Source: Deltaproteobacteria bacterium
Lineage (GTDB): Bacteria; Desulfobacterota; GWC2-55-46
Length of the DNA stretch: 64,000 nucleotides
Direction of reading: 5' to 3'
Assembly: GCA_016177845.1 (NCBI GenBank)
Contig: JACOUO010000029.1
Location: 1 to 64,000 of the forward strand
Shown: piece by piece, positions 16,182 through 25,089 of the stretch
Layout of the letters: each line of letters starts with the position of its first letter
How positions within the stretch are numbered: position 1 is the first letter of the stretch
Notes under the pieces: model-generated
The model's database searches: none
What the model was told of the DNA's origin: nothing
Seen by the model: only the letters and a program-made list of their open reading frames with translations
Made by a program: the position numbers and the translations under genes

Positions 16182-18233
16182 TTAGATTCTATCAAGGAAG
16201 AGCCCTTTTTTTTTATTGATAAGGGCAATGGCCCGTGCCGAGATATTCTCAACGGTAAGGCCCAATTTCTCATATATCGTCTTATAGGGAGCGGAAGCGC
16301 CAAACCTGTTGATTCCGACAATGTCGCCCTCAGGCCCTACATAGCGGTCCCAGCCAAGCGGGGAGGCCGCTTCAATGGATATCCTTGTCTTGATATGGGA
16401 CGGAAGCACGCTGTTCTTATACTCGGCATCCTGCCTTTCAAAAAGTGCCCAGCTCGGCATGCTTACTACTCTTGCCTTGACTCCCCTCTTTGAGAGGTCT
16501 TCATATGCGCCGAGCGCAAGTGACACTTCAGAGCCGGTAGCCATGAGTATGACTTCAGGCTCGCCTTCGGCATGGTCGGCAAGGACATACGCGCCGCGCG
16601 AAACACTTTCGGCTGCCGGGTATTTAGTCCTGTCAAGCACAGGCACATTCTGCCTCGTAAGCACAAGGACAACAGGGCCGTTCTCATTTAAAAGGGCAGT
16701 CTTCCACGCCTCAGCCACTTCTGTGGCATCAGCCGGCCTTAATACAATGACATTTGGGATTGCCCTCAGGCCCGCAAGCTGTTCAATGGGCTGGTGGGTC
16801 GGGCCATCCTCTCCAAGTCCGATGGAGTCATGTGTAAATACATATATGGTCTGAATGCCCATAAGGGCTGCAAGCCTTATGGTGGGCTTCATGTAATCGG
16901 AAAAAATGAGGAATGTTGCGCCGTAAGGCACTATTCCCTTTGTAAGGGCCAACCCGTTGAGTATCGAGCCCATCGCGTGCTCACGGACGCCGAAGTGCAG
17001 GTTCCTTCCCACAGAATCAGGGAGGAAGTTGCCCATGCCCTTCATAAGAGTATTCGTAGACGGCGCAAGGTCTGCAGAGCCGCCGATAAGGAACGGGGTG
17101 TCCTTGGCTATTGCATTAAGCACCTTTCCCGACGCGCTCCTTGTTGCCATGGAGCCGTCCTTTTCAGTGAATACGGGCAGGGACTTTATCCACTCCGCTG
17201 AACGCCTGCCTTCCATTATGTCCCTAATCTCTTTGGCAAGCTCCGGGTATTGTTTCTCATAATTTTTAAAGAGCTCGTTCCACTGCTTCTCAAGGCCTTC
17301 GCCATGAGGTACGGCATTCCTGAACTCTTTTGAAGCCTCTTCAGGTATATAAAATGACGGTTCAAGGGGCCAGCCAAGCTTTTCCTTTGTCGCCTTTACC
17401 TCTTCTTTTCCGAGAGGCGCGCCGTGCACCTCAGCGGTGTCCTGCTTTGCGGGGCTTCCAAAGCCGATATTGGTGCGGGCTATGATTATGGACGGCCTTA
17501 CAGTCTCTTCCCTGGCTGCCTTTAAGGCAAGGGCGATGCCTTCGGTGTCATTTCCGCCTACCTTCTGGACATGCCACTTCTGCGCCTCAAATCGTTTTGC
17601 GACATCTTCGGTAAAGGCTAACTCTGTCGAGCCTTCTATCGTTATCCTGTTATCCGAATATAGGTAGATGATTTTACCGAGCCCGAGGTGTCCTGCGATT
17701 GAAGCCGCTTCACTTGAGACTCCCTCCATGAGATCGCCGTCACTGCATATGGCGTAGATATTATAATCAAAGAGAGGGAAGCCGGGCTTATTGAAGCGGT
17801 CAGCCAGATACTTCTGCCCCATTGCCATGCCGACCCCGTTGGCAAAACCCTGGCCCAGAGGCCCTGTTGTGGTCTCTATGCCAATCTCAGGGTGGTATTC
17901 GGGATGTCCCGGTGTATGGCTTCCCCACTGCCTGAAGTTCTTAAGCTCTTCAAGCGGGAGGTTATAGCCTGTAAGGTGAAGGAGCGAATAAAGAAGCATT
18001 GAGCCGTGGCCCGCTGAAAGGATGAAGCGGTCGCGCCCAAGCCATTTTGGGTTAGAGGGATTATGCCTTAAAAATTGCTTCCAGAGCACATATGCCATCG
18101 GGGCATCTCCCATCGGCATTCCCGGATGCCCGGAATTAGCCTTTTCTACCCCGTCAATGGCTAAAAACCGGATGGTATTGATACAAAGTTCGTCAATGCT
18201 CCCTTTATTGGGATTTGTGAGATTCTTTTCCAT
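16182..18233 (-). CDS. tkt: Transketolase
   Basis: Thiamine-diphosphate enzyme that moves two-carbon units between sugar phosphates in the non-oxidative pentose phosphate pathway. 683 aa, full length. Visible are the N-terminal [20 protein letters not shown], the [16 protein letters not shown] region, the ThDP/Mg motif beginning SDGDLMEG and ending at the YSDN pair, and the pyrimidine domain with GVREHAMG and [22 protein letters not shown] lies upstream of the ATG. It is the first gene of the pentose-phosphate run and begins 34 bp after the DUF502 gene, so it may be read from the pan transcript. Confidence 0.96.
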   Translation of the reverse strand: MEKNLTNPNKGSIDELCINTIRFLAIDGVEKANSGHPGMPMGDAPMAYVLWKQFLRHNPSNPKWLGRDRFILSAGHGSMLLYSLLHLTGYNLPLEELKNFRQWGSHTPGHPEYHPEIGIETTTGPLGQGFANGVGMAMGQKYLADRFNKPGFPLFDYNIYAICSDGDLMEGVSSEAASIAGHLGLGKIIYLYSDNRITIEGSTELAFTEDVAKRFEAQKWHVQKVGGNDTEGIALALKAAREETVRPSIIIARTNIGFGSPAKQDTAEVHGAPLGKEEVKATKEKLGWPLEPSFYIPEEASKEFRNAVPHGEGLEKQWNELFKNYEKQYPELAKEIRDIMEGRRSAEWIKSLPVFTEKDGSMATRSASGKVLNAIAKDTPFLIGGSADLAPSTNTLMKGMGNFLPDSVGRNLHFGVREHAMGSILNGLALTKGIVPYGATFLIFSDYMKPTIRLAALMGIQTIYVFTHDSIGLGEDGPTHQPIEQLAGLRAIPNVIVLRPADATEVAEAWKTALLNENGPVVLVLTRQNVPVLDRTKYPAAESVSRGAYVLADHAEGEPEVILMATGSEVSLALGAYEDLSKRGVKARVVSMPSWALFERQDAEYKNSVLPSHIKTRISIEAASPLGWDRYVGPEGDIVGINRFGASAPYKTIYEKLGLTVENISARAIALINKKKGLFLDRI

Positions 18234-18267
18234 ATGGCCCCTTCACAAAATTTTATTTTGGCAAATT

Positions 18268-18936
18268 CTATTTATTTACAAGTTTGGTATTCTGGACTAT
18301 TTTATCCTTGGAAATCAAGGCGTTTTTAAACTCGTCATTATTTGGCACTACCATTCCGCCAGTGATTATTATCTTAAAGGCATCTTCAACCTTCATCTCA
18401 AGCGGTATCACATCTTTTTCAGGCATAACCACATAGTAACCTGTCGTAGGGTTAGGCGTTGTCGGCAGGAAGACGCTTACGCTGTTCTCCGCCGTCTTAT
18501 CCTTAAGCTCTCCCCTGAGCTTTCCCGTAAGAAAGCCTATTGACCATACTCCGGCTTTGGGAAATTCAATAAGCACGACCTTCCTGAAGCCTTCGTGGTC
18601 CTGTTTGAAAAAAGTCTCAAGGAACTGTTTTGTGGAGTTATAGACTATTCTTACTACGGGGAGCTTTGCCATAAGGTTCTCGGCGGCTTCCAAAATCCTT
18701 TTTCCGAGGAAGTTGGTCGTAAGCAGGCCTACAAGGACAATGCCCAAAAAGGTAAATACTATCCCAAGGCCCGGGATGTGAAATGGCAAATAGGTATCAG
18801 GCCTCATCGACTCAGGCAGGATAACGAAAACACTGTCAAGGAACCTGACTATTGTCGAAAGGATATAGAAAGTTATATATACGGGCACAACGACAAGAAG
18901 CCCTGTTATGAAGTACCCCTTAAAACTTTTGTTCAT
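18268..18936 (-). CDS. DUF502 family membrane protein
   Basis: A 222-aa conserved membrane protein. Two N-terminal transmembrane helices (about 8-30 and 52-75) precede a soluble domain with family-typical segments: [31 protein letters not shown] and [14 protein letters not shown]. Biochemical function is unknown for the family. Its ATG overlaps the panD stop (ATGA), so it is translationally coupled to pantothenate synthesis genes here, and tkt follows closely. No role in either pathway is established. Confidence 0.85.
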   Translation of the reverse strand: MNKSFKGYFITGLLVVVPVYITFYILSTIVRFLDSVFVILPESMRPDTYLPFHIPGLGIVFTFLGIVLVGLLTTNFLGKRILEAAENLMAKLPVVRIVYNSTKQFLETFFKQDHEGFRKVVLIEFPKAGVWSIGFLTGKLRGELKDKTAENSVSVFLPTTPNPTTGYYVVMPEKDVIPLEMKVEDAFKIIITGGMVVPNNDEFKNALISKDKIVQNTKLVNK

Positions 18937-19313
18937 AGACTGCCGGCGGCAAGTTTGGCGCTTATCTTCTTGATAGCGTTCCTTTCGTCCACATAGACAA
19001 GCACAGGATTGTGCTTGAGCGCTTCGGCCTCTTCATATACCGAATAGGTTGCTATTATTACAAGGTCTCCCTTTTTTGCAAGGTGCGCGGCTGCGCCGTT
19101 AATGGAGATAACGCCGCTGCCCCTCTCGCCTTTTATGGCATAGGTCGTCAGCCGATTTCCGTTTGCGATATCGTATATCTGGACCTGCTCAAACTCATAT
19201 ATGCCGGCGGCTTCCATCAAAGCCTCGTCAATGGCAACGGAACCTTCGTAGTTGAGGTTGGCTTCAGTGACCGTTGCCCTATGGATTTTACTTTTAAGCA
19301 TTACCCGCTGCAT
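18933..19313 (-). CDS. panD: Aspartate 1-decarboxylase
   Basis: Pyruvoyl enzyme that makes beta-alanine from aspartate for pantothenate and CoA. 126 aa. The proenzyme self-cleaves between Gly24 and Ser25 (NYEGSVAID), and the new Ser becomes the pyruvoyl group; that site and the conserved [13 protein letters not shown]-terminus are intact. The start at 19313 is chosen because GGAGGAG lies just upstream and the protein then begins [11 protein letters not shown] as expected. It is third in panB-panC-panD and overlaps DUF502 by 4 bp. Confidence 0.95.
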   Translation of the reverse strand: MQRVMLKSKIHRATVTEANLNYEGSVAIDEALMEAAGIYEFEQVQIYDIANGNRLTTYAIKGERGSGVISINGAAAHLAKKGDLVIIATYSVYEEAEALKHNPVLVYVDERNAIKKISAKLAAGSL

Positions 19314-19352
19314 CTTTAAATCTCCTCCTGAATTCAATCCTTTTTCTTTTTT

Positions 19353-20201
19353 TCATTCTGCCGCAAGGAGGCAGTTATCAATAAGCCTTGCCTTTCCTAT
19401 CTTTACAGCCAGAAACAGTTGCGCGCTATCTTCAATAATTGACAGGTCCTCAAGCGAGTCTTTATCGCAGACCTTGATATAATCTATCACGGCAAGGGGC
19501 TGTTTCTCTATGATTTTTTTCACCTTTTCAATTATGAGGCTGCTTTGCCTGACTCCCTTTGAAAACTCCTTTTTTGCCTCTTCAATCGATTCAGGGATGC
19601 ATTTTGCTTCGCTGCGCTCTTCGGTGCTTAAGTATGAGTTCCTTGAGCTCATTGCAAGGCCGTCAGCCTCCCTTACTGTATCAACCCCAATTATCTCAAG
19701 GCTCAAATCAAGGTCTTTTGCCATTTTCCTTATAATGGCAAGCTGCTGATAGTCTTTTTTCCCGAATATGGCCTTATCAGGCATGACCATATTGAATAGC
19801 TTCAGGACTACTGTTGCCACCCCCCTGAAATGACCCGGCCTTGAAAGCCCGCAGAGGCGGTTGGAAAGACCCGCTACCTCTATAAATGTATCAAAGCCCT
19901 TTGGATAGACATCTTCGGGTTCAGGCGCAAATATTATATCCACCCCTGCCGATTTTGCAATCGCGCAGTCCCTGTCAAAGTCTCTGGGGTAGGAGCTTAA
20001 ATCCTCCTTAGGCCCGAACTGTGTCGGGTTTACAAAGATGCTCAGCACAAGCAGGCCGCCTGAATGCCTGCCTATATCAAGCAGCCTCTTATGCCCCTGA
20101 TGGAGAAAGCCCATTGTGGGCACAAGGACTATTTTCTTTCCTTCTGAGCGCGCCTGCCTTGAGGCTTCCTGCATCCCGGAGACGCTTTTTACTATTTTCA
20201 T
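19353..20201 (-). CDS. panC: Pantothenate synthetase
   Basis: ATP-dependent condensation of pantoate with beta-alanine, through a pantoyl-adenylate. 282 aa, normal length. The nucleotidyl-transferase fold motifs are present: VPTMGFLHQGHKRLL (HxGH), FVNPTQFGPKEDLSSYPR, and the second nucleotide loop FGKKDYQQLAIIRKM. It lies 11 bp after panB and 39 bp before panD, giving all three pantothenate-branch genes in one operon except ketopantoate reductase (panE), which is not seen here. Confidence 0.96.
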   Translation of the reverse strand: MKIVKSVSGMQEASRQARSEGKKIVLVPTMGFLHQGHKRLLDIGRHSGGLLVLSIFVNPTQFGPKEDLSSYPRDFDRDCAIAKSAGVDIIFAPEPEDVYPKGFDTFIEVAGLSNRLCGLSRPGHFRGVATVVLKLFNMVMPDKAIFGKKDYQQLAIIRKMAKDLDLSLEIIGVDTVREADGLAMSSRNSYLSTEERSEAKCIPESIEEAKKEFSKGVRQSSLIIEKVKKIIEKQPLAVIDYIKVCDKDSLEDLSIIEDSAQLFLAVKIGKARLIDNCLLAAE

Positions 20202-20212
20202 TTTCTGAACAC

Positions 20213-21016
20213 TTAATAAGAATGCTCTTTGGAAGGGAATTTTCCTTCCTCCACATCCCTGATAAATTCGCCTACGGCAAGGGAGATCACATTTTGCAGG
20301 TCAGCGTATTTTTTTACATACTTGGGCGTACGCATATCTTTTTGGTGAAGCCCGAGCATGTCGTTTACCACCAACACCTGCCCGTCGCAAAACGGCCCTG
20401 CCCCAATCCCTATTGTCGGAATGGATAAAGATTCAGTTATTTCCTTTGCAAGGGCTGCAGGAATGCCTTCAAGCACAATTGAAAATGCGCCAGCCTTTTC
20501 CACGGCATGGGCGTCTTCCAGAAGGGTTTCGCCCGCTGACTTGTTCTTTCCCTGCACCTTATACCCGCCCATCTTGTGAACGGACTGCGGCGTAAGCCCG
20601 ATATGGCCCATCACAGGCACATCCATCTCAACTATCGCCTGTATCGCCTTTGCGCTTCTCCTGCCGCCTTCGACTTTTACAGCCTCTGCCCCGCCTTCTT
20701 TTATTAGCCTTGCGGCGTTTTGCCTTGCGTCAATGATAGTGGATTGATATGACCCGAAAGGCATATCAGCAACTATCAGCGCATTTGTCCTGCCCCTTGC
20801 CACCGCCCTCGTATGGTAGATTATCTCATCGACAGTGACCGGAAGGGTGTTTTCATATCCTGCCTCTACCATCCCTACAGAATCCCCTACAAGCACCATG
20901 GGAATACCGGCATCATCCAGTATCCTCGACATATAAAAATTATAAGCCGTAAGGACCGGTATCTTCCTGCCTTCCTGCTTCATCTTCATAATGTCAAGCA
21001 CTGTTATCTTTTTCAT
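20213..21016 (-). CDS. panB: 3-methyl-2-oxobutanoate hydroxymethyltransferase
   Basis: Transfers a hydroxymethyl group from methylene-tetrahydrofolate to ketoisovalerate, the first committed step to pantothenate. 267 aa from the ATG at 21016; the protein then starts MKKITVLDIMKMK, typical of PanB. Family motifs are LTAYNFYMSRILDDAG, VGDSVGMVEAGYENTLPVT, DMPFGSY, KVEGG and MGHIGLTPQSVH. It heads panB-panC-panD, separated from the upstream kinase gene by a terminator, so the pan genes have their own promoter in the gap 21081-21184 or just inside it. Confidence 0.96.
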   Translation of the reverse strand: MKKITVLDIMKMKQEGRKIPVLTAYNFYMSRILDDAGIPMVLVGDSVGMVEAGYENTLPVTVDEIIYHTRAVARGRTNALIVADMPFGSYQSTIIDARQNAARLIKEGGAEAVKVEGGRRSAKAIQAIVEMDVPVMGHIGLTPQSVHKMGGYKVQGKNKSAGETLLEDAHAVEKAGAFSIVLEGIPAALAKEITESLSIPTIGIGAGPFCDGQVLVVNDMLGLHQKDMRTPKYVKKYADLQNVISLAVGEFIRDVEEGKFPSKEHSY

Positions 21017-21054
21017 TTTTGCCCGCTTGCGGTTTTTTTTGTTTTTGATACTAA

Positions 21055-21080
21055 CTAAAAAACCTTCCAAAGAGGAAGGT
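21055..21080 (-). terminator. Intrinsic terminator after the deoxynucleoside kinase gene
   Basis: On the minus strand ACCTTCC / GGAAGGT (7 bp, 5-nt loop) is followed by six T. It separates the kinase from panB. Confidence 0.8.
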
Positions 21081-21184
21081 CCATACAAGCAAAAAATGGG
21101 ATTTAAAAGCGTACTTAATTATAAACTACTTCCGTCATAGAGACAACATCAGATTTTTATTAAGGATTTCAAGGAGTTAAGACC

Positions 21185-21826
21185 CTATTTTGCGGCAAGC
21201 GGGATATAATGCTGGGCTCCGCCCTTCATATTTTTTATTTCCCTGACAAGGTTAGTGAGGTCTGCCGGATTATTTACAAAATCTATTTCTGTGGTGTTTA
21301 CGACAAGCAGAGGCGTGTCATTGTAGTAGAAGAAATACCTGTTGTAGGCATCTACAAGCTTCTCAAGGTATTCTTCCTTTATGCTCTTCTCATAATCGAG
21401 ATTCCTGATATTTATCCTGTCAAGGAGTATCTCGGTAGAAGCCTGAAGGTATATTACAAGGTCAGGTTTGGGTATCCTTGTATCAAGGAGCCTATAGACC
21501 TGTTCGTAGAGCCCAAGCTCATTTTCATCGAGGTTGAGATATGCGAATATCCTGTCCTTGGCAAAGAGATAGTCTGATATGACAGTTGCATTGAAGAGTT
21601 CCTGCTGGAACATGTCCTTCTGCTGCTGATAGCGGCTTAAAAGAAAGAACAACTGTGTCTGGAAGGCGTATTTTTTTATATCGTTGTAAAACCTGGGGAT
21701 AAAAGGGTTCTCTTCGACCTCTTCAAGCAAAGTCCTGCCGCCAAGCTGCTCAGCAAGGAGTTCAGCAAGGCTTGATTTGCCGACACCGATAGGGCCTTCT
21801 ATGGCGATATAGCGGGATTTTTCCAT
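21185..21826 (-). CDS. Deoxynucleoside kinase family protein (deoxyadenosine/deoxyguanosine kinase type)
   Basis: Phosphorylates a deoxynucleoside in nucleotide salvage (cytoplasm). 213 aa. The P-loop GPIGVGKSSLAELLAEQL is at residues 11-28, followed by the substrate region EEVEENPF and the LID-like arginine segment DRINIRNLDYE. The family (dNK/dGK/dAK) is clear; the exact nucleoside is not. It follows rsmA by 86 bp and ends at a terminator. Kinases of this family are often found next to pan genes. Confidence 0.85.
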   Translation of the reverse strand: MEKSRYIAIEGPIGVGKSSLAELLAEQLGGRTLLEEVEENPFIPRFYNDIKKYAFQTQLFFLLSRYQQQKDMFQQELFNATVISDYLFAKDRIFAYLNLDENELGLYEQVYRLLDTRIPKPDLVIYLQASTEILLDRINIRNLDYEKSIKEEYLEKLVDAYNRYFFYYNDTPLLVVNTTEIDFVNNPADLTNLVREIKNMKGGAQHYIPLAAK

Positions 21827-21912
21827 TTTTCTCTACCAGAAGTTACAAACAAATTATCTCAGGCAGGCCAAAAAGTCAAGACCCTATATTCCTGATGATT
21901 TTCTCAGATTTT

Positions 21913-22746
21913 TCAAGCTTTTAGGAGAAATAAAATATTTGCGAGCCTGCTGAATTCAGCTCCGGTAAGCGTCTCTCCCCTCCTCTGGGGGTCAATTTCT
22001 GCTTTATTCAGCCCTTGAAGGATAATCTCCTTTTCAAGGCCCAATGCCTTAAGCGCATTGAGGAGGGTCTTTCTCCGTGTGCCAAACGCGCTCTTTACTA
22101 CTGTTTTAAAAAAAGCCTCATTGGTAATTTCATATCTTGGGGTATCGAGCACCTTGAAGCTCACCACGCTTGATTCTACCTTGGGCCGCGGGGTAAAGAG
22201 GTTCCTTGAGACATGGAACTCTAATCTTACATCAGTAAACATCTGGGAGAACACGGACAGGATGCCATAGTCCTTTGTGCCGGGGCCTGCCGCTATTCTC
22301 TCGGCAACCTCCTTCTGGAACATCAGCACCATCAGAGTGAACGCAGACCTCTCGCTCAGGAATTTGGCAAGTATCGGGCCTGAGATATTATACGGCAGGT
22401 TTGATACAAGCTTTAATTTACGGCCCTTCTCCACTGCGAAGTCATCAAATGAGAATTTCAGGGCGTCCTTGATGATTATCTCAAAATTCCCTGCACCCTT
22501 GAACTTTTCCTTTAAAACTTCGGCAAGGTCGGTATCCACTTCAACTGCCGTCACAGACGCGCCCGATTCCACAAGCCCCTCGGTAAGCGCGCCAAGACCT
22601 GGACCTACCTCAACCACATGGTCGGATTCGCTTAAGTCAGCGGTCTTGATGATCCTGTTTATCACATTCCTGTCAATAAGGAAGTGCTGTCCGAATCTCT
22701 TTTTAGCGCGGGGCGTGTTCCCGCTATCCTCATTATCAAATATCAT
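21913..22746 (-). CDS. rsmA: 16S rRNA (adenine1518-N6/adenine1519-N6)-dimethyltransferase
   Basis: KsgA/RsmA dimethylates two adenosines near the 3' end of 16S rRNA during 30S maturation. About 277 aa from the ATG at 22746. SAM-binding motif VVEVGPGLGALTEGL, the catalytic NLPYNISGPIL (NLPY), and the N-terminal KRFGQHFLIDRNV are present. A longer reading would overlap tsaD by 77 bp and add residues not typical of the family, so the shorter start is used. It follows tsaD by 40 bp, in a run with the cysteine desulfurase gene. Confidence 0.94.
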   Translation of the reverse strand: MIFDNEDSGNTPRAKKRFGQHFLIDRNVINRIIKTADLSESDHVVEVGPGLGALTEGLVESGASVTAVEVDTDLAEVLKEKFKGAGNFEIIIKDALKFSFDDFAVEKGRKLKLVSNLPYNISGPILAKFLSERSAFTLMVLMFQKEVAERIAAGPGTKDYGILSVFSQMFTDVRLEFHVSRNLFTPRPKVESSVVSFKVLDTPRYEITNEAFFKTVVKSAFGTRRKTLLNALKALGLEKEIILQGLNKAEIDPQRRGETLTGAEFSRLANILFLLKA

Positions 22747-22786
22747 CAAATTGAACCTGTTTGGAGGGAGCAGTAAATTGAATGGA

Positions 22787-23800
22787 TCAAAACCCTTCCC
22801 AGGTAGGACGGGCATTAAGGTCAAATCCTGCGAAGAGGCCTTTTTTAAGCTGGTGATAGCCAAGGGCAGCTATCATCGCGCCGTTGTCGCTGCAGAACTT
22901 CGGCGGAGGAATAAAAAGGCGTATGCCTGCCTTATCCGCTGTCTCCTTAAGCCTGCCTCTCAACCTTGAGTTTCCGGCAACCCCTCCTGCTGTTATGAGG
23001 TCTTTGGCATCTGTCGCATCCATTGCCCACATTGCCTTATCTACCAGCACATCAACAACAGCCTCCTGAAAGCTTGCGGCAAAGTCTTTCAGGTTCTCCG
23101 GGGCAGGCGGGTTTTTCCTTACCTCATTTAAAACAGCGGTCTTAATGCCGCTGAAGCTGAAATCAAGGTTTCCCTTCGCGAGATACGGACGGGTAAATTC
23201 TATGAAATGAGGATTGCCATCTTTTGCAAGCCTGTCTATGACCACGCCTCCGGGATAACCCAGGCCAAGGAGCTTTGCTACCTTGTCAAACGCCTCACCT
23301 GCCGCGTCATCCCTTGTTTGGCCAAGTATCTTATATGAAGTGTAATCCTCTAAATAGATTAAAGTGGTATGCCCGCCTGATACTATCAATGCAACAGCAG
23401 GGAATTCGGGTGTAGCCTTCTCTTGCCCCGCCTCTTTGAGGAATGCCGCCAGAGGATGCGCCTCGATGTGGTTTACCCCTGTAAGCGGAATATTTTTCAC
23501 ATAAGAGACTGACTTGGCAAAGCTCAACCCGATTAAAAGCGACCCGACAAGGCCGGGCCCCTGTGTCACGGCAATGCCGTCTATTTTATCCATCGTGACA
23601 TCAGCCCTCAGGAGCGCCTCGTCAACTACAGGGATTATGGATTCAATATGCCTGCGTGAGGCAAGCTCAGGCACAATACCGCCGTAGACCCCGTGTATGT
23701 CATCCTGAGAGGAGACTACGGATGAAAGCACCCTGCTTCCGTCCTCGACAACCGCTGCCGCGGTATCATCGCATGAAGATTCAATACCTAAGATAAGCAT
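22787..23800 (-). CDS. tsaD: tRNA N6-adenosine threonylcarbamoyltransferase TsaD
   Basis: Transfers the threonylcarbamoyl group to A37 of ANN-decoding tRNAs, with TsaB and TsaE. 337 aa, ASKHA fold. ILGIESSCDDTAAAVV is at the N-terminus, the metal-binding histidines are in GVNHIEAHPLAA, and LIVSGGHTTLIYLE and the late CSDNGAMIAALGY are conserved. Its start codon overlaps the stop of the cysteine desulfurase gene by one base. TsaB, TsaC and TsaE are not in the window. Confidence 0.96.
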   Translation of the reverse strand: MLILGIESSCDDTAAAVVEDGSRVLSSVVSSQDDIHGVYGGIVPELASRRHIESIIPVVDEALLRADVTMDKIDGIAVTQGPGLVGSLLIGLSFAKSVSYVKNIPLTGVNHIEAHPLAAFLKEAGQEKATPEFPAVALIVSGGHTTLIYLEDYTSYKILGQTRDDAAGEAFDKVAKLLGLGYPGGVVIDRLAKDGNPHFIEFTRPYLAKGNLDFSFSGIKTAVLNEVRKNPPAPENLKDFAASFQEAVVDVLVDKAMWAMDATDAKDLITAGGVAGNSRLRGRLKETADKAGIRLFIPPPKFCSDNGAMIAALGYHQLKKGLFAGFDLNARPTWEGF

Positions 23801-24927
23801 TATTTTTTCGCTATAGTCCTTACCGCATCAAGGAAAAAACTTATTTCCTGCGGTTTAGTAAAATATCCGGGGCTTACCCTTACTGCCCCGTCAGGGTGCG
23901 TTCCTGCTTCCCTGTGAGCGTCAGGCGCGCAGTGCGCCCCTGTCCTTACCATTATCTCAAACTGCTCATCAAGCTTTATCCCGACCTCGGCAGGCTTTTT
24001 TCCTTCGATATTAAAGGCTACGAGGGCGGCCCTTTTTGATGCCTGCTTAGGCCCGATTATATTGACGCCTTCAATTTCACCAAGCCCCCTGAGAAGCTCG
24101 GCTATAAGCCCTTCTTCGTGATACCTTATCTTCTGAACCCCTTCATTTAAAAGGAATTCAACGCCTGCGCAAAGCCCGCCGACTCCCGGCGTATTCATGG
24201 TGCCTGATTCGAGCCTGTCAGGCACTTCAAGCACCGTATCAAGCTCCCCGGTGCCCCCGTTTACAAGGGGCTCAGGCTCGATGCCTTCCCTTAAATATAA
24301 AAAACCCGTGCCCTGAGGCCCGAAGAGCGCCTTATGGCCTGTTGCCGCAAGTATGTCAATGTTCATCTTATTTATATCGATTGGGAGAGCGCCAACGGTC
24401 TGCGCCCCGTCCGCCATGAATATAATGCCTTTCTTTTTACACAGAGCCCCTATCTCTTCAATATCCTGAAGAGTTCCAAATACATTCGATGCATGGGATA
24501 CGCACACTATCTTTGTGTTCTTCCTTATGGCAAGCTCGATGTCTTTAGCTGTGATAAAGCCTTCATTATCAGGCCTGACCCGTGTGACCTCTATCCCGCC
24601 CTGCTCAAGCCTTCCCACAGTCTTGGCAACTGAGTTATGCTCAAAAGAAGTAGTTATCAGATGGTCGCCCTGTTTAAGAAGCCCTTTCAAGGCGATATTT
24701 ACCGCTTCGGTTGCATTCTTTGTAAAAGCGACCCTTGATGAATCAGGGATATTGATGAGCTTTGCTACAGCCTCTCTGGCGCTGAATATCACGCGGCTTG
24801 CCTCTATTGCCATGCGGTGGCTCGCCCTGCCGGGGTTGCCGCTTATCCTCCTTAACACATCATCTATCCTCAGATAGACCTGTTCAGGCTTAGGGAATGA
24901 TGTTGCCGCATTATCCAGATATATCAT
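23800..24927 (-). CDS. Cysteine desulfurase family protein (class V aminotransferase)
   Basis: PLP-dependent enzyme of the NifS/CsdA group, 375 aa. YLDNAATSFPKPEQV is at the N-terminus, the PLP lysine lies in AATGHKALFGPQGTGFL, and the candidate catalytic Cys is in VRTGAHCAPDAHR. The family normally takes sulfur from cysteine for tRNA thiolation or Fe-S clusters. Unlike IscS there is no adjacent iscU or mnmA; tsaD and rsmA follow directly, so a role linked to tRNA sulfur chemistry is possible but not shown. GGAGGGG precedes the ATG. Confidence 0.88.
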   Translation of the reverse strand: MIYLDNAATSFPKPEQVYLRIDDVLRRISGNPGRASHRMAIEASRVIFSAREAVAKLINIPDSSRVAFTKNATEAVNIALKGLLKQGDHLITTSFEHNSVAKTVGRLEQGGIEVTRVRPDNEGFITAKDIELAIRKNTKIVCVSHASNVFGTLQDIEEIGALCKKKGIIFMADGAQTVGALPIDINKMNIDILAATGHKALFGPQGTGFLYLREGIEPEPLVNGGTGELDTVLEVPDRLESGTMNTPGVGGLCAGVEFLLNEGVQKIRYHEEGLIAELLRGLGEIEGVNIIGPKQASKRAALVAFNIEGKKPAEVGIKLDEQFEIMVRTGAHCAPDAHREAGTHPDGAVRVSPGYFTKPQEISFFLDAVRTIAKK

Positions 24928-25039
24928 TTCAACTTAACCCCTCCGGCTTTATGAGAATCGCCATTTGGATTTATTTAAAAAATTATATTAACACCTTTTT
25001 TACTTGAGTTCATCAGGTTTCATTGAACCCTCAGGACAT

Positions 25040-25071
25040 AAAAAATCCCGCGCCAAAGAGCAAACGGGATT
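25040..25071 (-). terminator. Intrinsic terminator after the hybrid histidine kinase
   Basis: Minus-strand stem AATCCCG / CGGGATT (7 bp, 14-nt loop) runs into a T-tract. It lies just past the kinase stop and separates it from the cysteine desulfurase operon. Confidence 0.8.
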
Positions 25072-25089
25072 CTGAAAAAGATGCTTTAA

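Noticed and set aside
22747-22863. Longer N-terminus of rsmA
   Set aside because: It would overlap the tsaD coding end by 77 bp and precede the conserved KRFGQHFL start with unrelated sequence.
22277-22969. 230-aa plus-strand frame opposite rsmA and tsaD
   Set aside because: It spans two conserved genes in antisense and has no recognisable motif.
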